A DNA stretch of 20,967 bases from assembly GCA_965662735.1 (NCBI GenBank), contig CBFIIU010000022.1:1-20967 (forward strand), in the 5' to 3' direction. Each line of letters starts with the position of its first letter. Position 1 is the first letter of the stretch. Position numbers and translations under genes: made by a program. Shown one piece after another: positions 1 through 9,000 of the stretch. The notes beneath the pieces were generated by a model, which searched no databases, had not been told where the DNA came from, and worked only from the letters and a program-made list of their open reading frames with translations. The stretch comes from JAYODZ01 sp965662735 (GTDB lineage: Bacteria > Pseudomonadota > Alphaproteobacteria > RS24).

Positions 1-3000
1 CAATACCGCCTGAATAGACGCGCGATATGGGCGTGCTCGGCGTGGCCCAGCTGAGGGTGACCGGTTTCGCCGTAATTTCGCCATTGGTGAAGCTTTGTGT
101 TGCCCCATCCGTCAAATAATAATTTTCGGCATCGGTGCCGCTGAGCGCCAAATTAGACAATGTGTAGGACTTGCCTGTGCCAATATTTCGGTTTGCATAG
201 TCCCGGATCGCGGCAGCAACCTCAAGATTATCACCCGAGACTTTTTCCGTGAGACCGAGGGTTAAGGTTCCCGCATCTATCGAGGTGTTCCCATCATAGA
301 CCTTGCTCGGAATGGAAGCCGAGGTCAGTGTCAAAGCACGCTGTTGAACCGTTTGCATGCCCACGACGGTGATATTTGACGAAAAATTGGAGCTGGTTTC
401 AGTGATCGCCGTGACTTCAAGGGCATAGGTGCCAACATCAAGTTGACCGCTTGCAGACCAGGTGCTAGCGGCAGGCGCCAAGGTAAAGGCGGCTGTTCCA
501 CCAGCACCGTCGGTTAAGCTAATCACCGCGTTAAGCGCGCCAGATTGGCTGAGAGTCCCGACACCGTTCACCCCATCCGCGGAGAGAACGGCGATTTGTT
601 GATCCCCGCCATCCATGTAAAAGGCCCCTGTGACCACATACAGATCAGGCGACCCATAAGTGTGGGTCAGATTTTCGACATGCACCAATAATTTATCAGC
701 GGGTACGATGGTGAAATCACCGGTCACATAGCTGATGCTATAATTGGCAGCAACAGCACCCGCCGCAACTAATCGGCCAACATATGTTCCCGAAGGCTCA
801 TCGAGAGCGACTTGACCCGAGAGCGTGCGGCTGACACTCGGCAAGGTGGTGAGAACGGTTGCATCTTCATTCCCAACAAATCCCGAATAGCTGACCCCCG
901 CAAAACCCGTCGGATCCGACTGGGTCACAAATTTAGTCGTATTATTTGCGGTAATTGTGAGCGCGGCCCGCGTAATCGTCGCGGGAGCTGTCGCAGCAGC
1001 TAGAGCAGGCAATTGATAATTCGTTGCGAGCCCGCCATTCGCGCCGTCGAGCAGCGTAATATTTTGGATAAAGCGCGCATCAGCCACAGTCGCGGAATTG
1101 GCAACGGCATTGGCGTAAGTCAGTGTTTGCGCGCCAATCCCTGTCTGAATGGTCACCGCTCCCGATAAATCGGTGGTGCCATCATAAACTTTGGACGCCG
1201 TCAGACTGACCGTTTTGGGTGTAATAGCGGCCGTAGTTGTGTGGGTCTCAGGCAGGCTGTAATTCGCAATATCAGCTCCCAGCAATTCCAATGCCGTTAT
1301 TGTCACGGTCTTGCCGGTGCCCACATTGGCTGTATCAAAAAGCGTGGTTCCACCAGATTGGAACGCAACATCATCAGCGCCCACCACGCCGACAAGCGTG
1401 CCCGCAGCGCTGACCGTTGCACTGCGCGTGCTGTCATACACCTTATCACTGACCGTAAATCCATTAATCGTCAAAGGCTTAGGTGTAATGGTCAGATCAG
1501 TGCTCAACCAGCTAATGGCATAATTACTATTGGCAATGCTGCCACGCTCAATAGCATAGGCTCCCACGGTCTCACCCACCGCGCGGGTCACGGCGCCCGC
1601 AAAGACATCCCCGACCACAAGACCGCGGCTACCATTGGCTGCTTCAGCCCCATAACTCAACGCAGGATCCGCCTCTCCATAGACCTTGGTCGCCGCGTTA
1701 GCCGATAAGGTGATCGGGCGGAGAAGAATGCTCGCCGGGGCATTGGCCACATTAAGGGTGGGCAATTGATAGTTCGAGGCAAGCTCCCCATTCGTGCCAT
1801 TTGTCAGCGTAATGCTGCTGATGAATTGAGCATCTGCAACAGTGGCCGCATTCGCCACCGCCCCGGTATAGGTCAGCGTTTCAACACCCACGCCCGTTGA
1901 TAGGGTCACCGCCCCCGTCAAATCATTGGTGCCATCATAGATCTTGGAGGCCGACAAGCTGACCGTCTTCGGCGTGATGGTGAACGCATTATTATCTGCG
2001 GTGAAGGTAATCGCGTAATTTGCGGCCTTTGCTCCTGCCCCAAGCGCAATATCATAGGCCCCCACATTGGCACCCGCTTCACGCGACAGGCTTCCCGTCA
2101 CCTCTGAAAGCGCATCTGCGCCACCAAGGCTTCCTCCTGCAACAGCCACGCTTAAGCTTGGATCCGCCTCTCCATAAACCTTGGTCGCCGCGTTAGTCGA
2201 TAAGGTGATCGGGCGCACCGTAACCACCAGCTCTCCGGAGCTATCATAGTTGACACTATAGCCGGCTTTGGCGGTTCCCCCGGCCGCGACAATGGTCGAG
2301 GTTCCCACTGAACTGCTGGCGGCGGCGCCAGTGGCTGAGAAGGTGGGGTTGACGGAAAACACATCGCCGATCGACAGCAAAACGTCACCCGCCGCAATCC
2401 CCTCAAAAACCCCCGTCTCACCTGAAATACCCCCCGAAGATATTGTATAGGCAGTTGTCAGATCGATCGTGTCGCCATAGATTTTTGTGAGATCGGTCGT
2501 GGTGAAGGTAATGGCCTGCTGACCCGACGATGCAAACACATATCGGTTGCCAGCCGCCACTGAAGCGGGAGCAAGCGTGCTATATGTTTTGTTGAAAATG
2601 CCCTGATTGGCGCTATTCAAAGCGCCATAAGTATTTCCGATCACATCTGCCGCATAGATAATCCATCGTCCCGTTCCCGAGACGGCCAGCGCATTGGCGC
2701 CAGAATAATTTGTGAAGAGGCCCGACCCTGCGAGAATAATATTTTCATTTGCGCCCGCCGTCAGCTCAACCCCGGCATTCAAGGTCATATTGCCACCAAA
2801 TGCTGTGATTGAGCCCGCAATGGAGAGGTCTTTGCCAAAAATAATGTCAGACGTGTTGGTGGAGAGGCCGATCTGCAACCCGCCCAAATTGGGGCTCACA
2901 TAAAGGCGCGATAGATCAACGGTTGCCGAGAATGCGGGGCTGTCGGGGCGAAGGATCAGCGTCCCCGATGTTGCAAAGGTGAAATCGCCTGCCGCGCTCA

Positions 3001-6000
3001 CATCGTCGGAAACGACCTCAATATTTGCCGTCGAGCTGGTGACCGTTGTACCGGCTTTGGCACCAATGGTTGCTGCGGTTAAGCTATTGGCGAGGCTCAG
3101 GCGTTTTGCGCCCGTATTCATGAAAATGTCGCCGCTCGCCGACAGTAAATTTAGATATCCCCCCTGAGAGGTGCCATAGCCCAATCGCAAACCGGGCGCA
3201 TTCGCTCGCGTGCTCGAGCCCAGCGCGGTAAAGGATATCCCCCCGCTTCCCGTTGCAATCAACTGGTTAGTGCCGGCGGCACCCCACCCCTCGCCAAGAA
3301 AATCAGCCTCGGTGCTGGCACTCGCATCGGCGCTCCAGGTGATGGCCGTCGCGGCGTTACTTGCCGATGTTAGAGTTAAACTGCCATTTAAAACAGGAAT
3401 GCTCGGATTATGATGCCACCCCGAACCCGCCGCGCCGCCGAGGTTTGTAGTAATGGATTGAACCAAAATGGTTCCGGTTCCAGAATTAATGCTCACCGGC
3501 CCCGTCGAGACAAAGCCGCGCCCGCTTTGGGTGGTTTTACCATAAATCGCGATATCGCCCCCGCCTGTGGTGATCGTGTTTCCCTCTAAATAAACGCCTG
3601 ACTTCACCATTCTGGTGTTGGAAGTACCCGTCACCAATTCATCATCACCCGAAACGGCATAACCATCGCCCACCGTCAGCCCATTCCAGCTGGTGGAGCC
3701 GCCATCTGATGCGCTGCCGCCGATCCAAACATGGCCCGACTGGGTTGAGATGGTGCTTTGATAGCGTAAGTTCACAACGCCATGGGTAGCCCCGCCATCC
3801 GCATTCGCCCAGAGAATGACATCGCCACCATTGGTCGTGATAGATTTTGTTGTCGCAAGTTCAATGTCGCCAGAGGCTTTTGCCAAAAAGTCGCCAGCAG
3901 CGCCAGCGGCAGTTGTATTCACATTTCCTAAAATCGACAAATTAGTGCCATACAGCGTTAATGGCCCAGAAAGCGCCAGATCTTTGCCCAAAATAATGTC
4001 GGAGACATTGGTTGATGTGCCGATCTGCAAACCGCCAAGGTCTGAGCTCACCGAGAGTGTCGAGAGATCAACGGTGCTGCCAAATGTTGCGCCGCTCGAG
4101 CGCATTATTAACAAGCCGGATGTGCTGAAATTCAAGGGGCCCGCCGCCCCAATATCATCCGCAATAAACTCAATATTGGATTGCGAGCTGGTGACGCTCG
4201 TGCCGGCTTTCGCACCAATAACCCCGGAGCTGCCGCTATTCGCAATATCGACCGAGGAAGCCCCTGTGTTCAGCTCAATCGCTCCGGAACTCGCCAATAC
4301 ATTTAAGGTGGCGTAGCTAAAGGTTGAATAGCCGAGTAATAATCCCGTATTTCCCGCGCTGCCTTGGGTGAGCAGTCTAAGTTTACCCCGCCCTGTGGCG
4401 CTGATCGTTGTCGTGCCTTCCACAATCATGGGCGAAATGGAGCTGCTGGTGGTCGAAATATCAATGGCGTAAGCCGAGGCATCGTCAAAGGCTGAGGTGA
4501 TCGTCAAATTGGCGGAATTATTGCCACCTGCCCCATTATGCATGCCGGTTACGAAGCCGTACTCATTGACCGAAATCACATCAATATCAATTTGCCCGGT
4601 GCCGGCATTAATTGTTGAAGCGCCCAAATTAACAAAAGCGCGACGAGCGCCTGCGACAGCGTCCTCGGCACGCAGGGCAATATCGCCATTGCCTGAGTTA
4701 ATTGAGGCCCGCTCCAAATAGATGCCGGCAACAAATGCGCCACCTGCAATGGGGCTAATTGACGTTCCAGAAACGGCATAGCCATTGCCGACCGTGAGGC
4801 CGTTCCAAGTCGTCGAGCCCGAACCGCCCCCCATCCAGATATGCCCACCCGATGTGGAAACCGACGATAAATCACGTAGTAAAACCGAACCGAATGAATT
4901 GGCACCATCACTATTGGACCAAAGAACAACATCGCCACCATTAGTGGTGATGGACCTGCCCGCACTGAGGGTGATATTACCCGAGGCCTTTGCCAAAATG
5001 TCTCCCGACGCGCCGGCAGCACTGGTGTTCAAACTGGCATTAAACGTAATATCGCCACCATAGGCCGAAATGGGCCCCGAAATGGTGATCGGATTAGCGA
5101 AAGTCAAATTCGCTGTATTGCCGGCCTTGCCCACCGTCAAACCCGTAATGCCGCCGCCCAAAAGCCCCGTATCCAGAGTGTAGGGGGATGCAAATGAGGT
5201 AATGCCCGGCTCGATTGTCAATGTGCCGGTCGACACCACATTCAAATTACTATAAGCGAGCCGATCGCCCGATAAGGTGATATTGCTGCTGCTGGTTGGT
5301 ACCTCGGCCGAGCCAGACTTGGCCCCGATCTCCAAGCCGAGGGTCGCAACGACTATACCGTCATTGCCTTGTATTGAAATATCGCCGCTGCTGGCCAGAA
5401 TATCGGCATTTTCCATGAAAACGCCATAGTCTCCGCGCCCCCCATCGCCAATAATGGAAATCGCCCCGCCACCTGTTACCAGGATTTTTTTCGGGTGTTG
5501 GTAATTCAATACGACCCCATAGCTGCTGCTCGATGTGCCCGAGATCGAAATCGCCGTTCCCGTGGTTTTTGCTGAGCGCAGAACCAAATGGTCGTCATAA
5601 CGGTTAACATTATTATCTTGGTAAACGAAATTTATGCCATAGGAATTGACTGCACTCGCCGAAATATCGATCGCGCCAGTGCCGGCATCAGCCAAGAACT
5701 TACCATATTGAGCCAATCCCATCTTGTTGTAAAAATCACCGGCATTGCTGGTGCTTGTTCCGCGAATAATAATATCACCGCCACCTGAATAGAGTTTAAT
5801 ATTACTGCTGGTCGAAGTACCGAGCGCCACGCCGCTTCGGCTTGTACCGCCGGACGCAAACCCATCCGGCTGGCCATCGGCATCAGTATCGGCACCACCG
5901 GCGAGGATAATATCACCGCCACCGCTCAACCCTGAGGCGGTTGAGCCATTAATTGTATTGAAGAGAACACTATTTCCAAGCGTAATACCGCCTGTACCAC

Positions 6001-9000
6001 TGGCATCAGAATTCGCCCATAAAATGACATCGCCGCCGTTTGTTCGCGTTGACTGATTTGCCCCAAAGACAATAGAGTCCGTCGCCTTGAACAAAACATC
6101 CCGATCGACTGCAGCAGATGTATTGATCGTGCCATTAAAATAAACATTGCCAATGGCTTGCGCGGTGAAGGCGCCACCGCCCGTGTCGACAGCGCCGCTT
6201 AGATAACTAATCGCATTATCCGTGCCATCTTGCTGCCCGCGCATCAGCACGGCGCCGCCAGATGTTGTGAGGCTCACATTACTGCCCCGAATATCAATGG
6301 CGCCGCCGGGATAGGTGGCGCGATAGGCATAGCCATCGGGAATACCGTCATTGGCAACGCCGCCATTGGCGCCATTATCCAATCCACCGGCGAGGATAAT
6401 ATCGCCGCCATTCGTGGAGATTGTATTATTACCGTCAAGAATAATCTCATTATTGCCGGCACCGCTGGTTAAATTGGCTGAATTCGCCCATAAAATAATA
6501 TCGGATTGCGCACCAGAGGTTGTGATTGATTTATTTGGGACGAGATAGATATATCCATCACTAGTACCTGTTCCTTTCACGCCGACGGTTTTCATCAAAA
6601 TGTCGCCCGTCGCCGAGATATTCCCGTAAAGCCAAATTTGGTTTTCAACACTGAGGGTAATGCCGCCATTTGTTGAGGTGAGACCGCTACTAACCTCTAA
6701 AAATTTTCCATAGGCTTCGATGGGGCCATTCACCTGCAGGGCATTATGAAATTTAACACCAACATTGGTGCCCGGTTTACCGATGATCAATCCGCCAAGA
6801 TCCGGCACGTCATTAATTTGGAACTCGACGAACTCATGGGTCCCTTGATATCTCGTGCCAGTAAAATTGCCCGTAATATCAAAAACCGTGCCGAATGACG
6901 TCCAATCATTAGTATAGGGCTTGATGGTGAGCACTCCCGCCGTATCATCGGCAATGATAATGTTAAAGTTCGTTTGAATGCGTTCAAACCCATCGCCCTC
7001 AAGCGTGATATCGCCCGATCCCGTATCGAGATAGACGTCAGAATAGATCGTAATGCCGTCATAACCGCTGCCATATCCTGACCCCGCTCGGATCCAAATA
7101 TCGCCACCCGAAGTGGTGATGGAAGGCGTTCGCAAATCTATGGCATTATAGTTATAGCCATAGGCGCCCTCGGAAGCGCCATCGCCCACGGTAAGGCCAT
7201 TCCATTGTTGCGAGCCATAGGCTGTATCGGAGCCGCCCATCCACACATGCCCGCCATATGTCGCGATCGTAGCTTGCGCAGAAACGCCCCCATCGCCGCC
7301 ATCGCCATCGTAATCTGACCAGAAAATGACGTTGAGCGGGCTGCCAGCAGATCCTGAAATGGTAGATCCAGTAAATGCACTAATCCGTGACACGCCTTTG
7401 ATGGTGAGTGTGGAGGCGGCGCCGCCGGTTTTTAAGACACTCGAGGTGCTGGCAAGTTCAACAGAAGAGTTAGAATCCGTATTCGCTTGTAAAAGAATAT
7501 CCCCCGTTCCAGTGGATGTGAGGGAAGAATTAATCAAAACACGCGAGCCAATCAATGTGATGGCCCCAGCCGATGTCACGGGCGACGATGTGGTGATAAC
7601 CCCCCCGTACACTTCAATTGGACCATCGATGGATATCGGGTTAGCCAGCGTCACATTGGCGGTATTATTGGCCGTGCCAATGGTTAAACCTGATGGCGCG
7701 CCGCCAGCATCGCTATTAACCCGCAATTTGCTCGCCGTTGAAAATGTCTCGCCAAAGGAGTCGCTAAACGGCAAAATGTCGATCGTTCCGGTTGTGTTCG
7801 CATAAAACGGGTTCGGTTGAACCTTGTTCGCCGTGATTTGCACATCTGCCGACGATGTCGGCACGGCACTGCCCGCAAGACGACCAATGATGGCGCCATT
7901 TAAGTTCAAGTAACCGTCTGTTCCGGATGTAACGCCCCCGGCATCGCGGGCAATAATGTCGATCAGCCCGTCGGCCGCCAAAACATGGTTGCTACTACCC
8001 GCAAGCGAAATGGACCAATTTCGCGCAGTTCCCCGTGTTCCATCGAGCACGATCCCGCCAGTCGGCGAGAGCGATTGCAGAGAAAATGCACCAGAGTAAA
8101 CGTCAATACCGCGTCCGCGTGTGCCAATTCCAACGAGTTTAATGGCATTTGATGTCGGGTTAGATGAGATGAAACTGGCCGAGGAGCCGGCAAAATAAAT
8201 ACCGTGATGGTCATTATTGCTGCTCGTCGCCGTGACGCCGGCATGACCTTTAAGGTAAATTGTCCCTGTACCGCTGTCGAAACTCGAACTTCCTAGAAAC
8301 TCTAATCCGCGGTCATGGTTCGTTCGCGCATCGACATAAATGTTCCCACCGCCCGTCGAAATCGTGGTCGTGCCCTGAAAAAGAACACCTTCCCCGTTAA
8401 CGCTCTGGCCCCGCATGGTCACATGACCGCCATTTGTTTGGATGTCGAGGCCGGTAAACTCCAGACCACGCCAGTCATTTGCGATGGTGAAGCCAGTGCC
8501 ATCGGTATTTGACCCGCCAAACACCACATCACCACCCGCAGTGCGAATGGTTAAGGCATGGAGAGCCCTAAATGTTCCATCGGATCCGTCATAGCCAGAG
8601 CTGAAAATGAGCTGACCCGCCGATCGATCTGCATTGGTTGTGGTCAGTGTGACCGCGCCCCCCTCGAACCGAATGCTATCTTTAGATAGAAGTTTGAGGC
8701 CTCCTGATGTAATATTTTTGTTGATGAGCAGGTGTCCACCCGCATCAATGGTCAACGTGTTGGCGCCCGTATAATTGATTGCGCTATTCACATAGACGTC
8801 TGCGGACCAGGTGAAAATCTTGACATTGGAGTTGGCCAACGCATCCAGGATCGTGTTGACTTCTGCGACATTTTCGATATCTCCATCGGTATCTCCAACT
8901 TGGCTAAGATGCAAATCCGTGTCGGGGTCGAGCAACCATTCGCCGGTTTCACCCAAAGGTGCTTTGGTGGAAACCTGGACCCCTGTCGTCACAAGGCGGG

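Larger units (their letters stand above)
1..2520 (-). repeat. Array of alternating MBG and YDG modules in the exoprotein
   Basis: From N- to C-terminal (right to left) I read TTDLTKIYGD (about 2510); MBG-type ATKVYGEADPSLS (about 2200); YDG-type SKIYDGTNDLTGAV (about 1950); a second MBG ATKVYGEADPALS (about 1700); YDG-like SDKVYDSTRSATV (about 1450); YDG SKVYDGTTDLSGAV (about 1190); MBG-like TITANNTTKFVTQSDP (about 960); an ENLTHTYGSPDLY module (about 680); and YDG SKVYDGNTSIDAG (about 300) ending in LSGTDAENYYLTDG. Both families are small Ig-like beta modules common at the C-terminal side of large bacterial surface proteins, where they probably act as spacers. The array continues past the left edge. 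Confidence 0.82.

Noticed and set aside
3816..4316. 166-codon plus-strand frame and many similar ones within 1-10147
   Set aside because: Frames complementary to a GC-skewed, Ala/Ser/Thr/Gly-rich repeat gene stay open by chance; their composition is low-complexity and they match no family.
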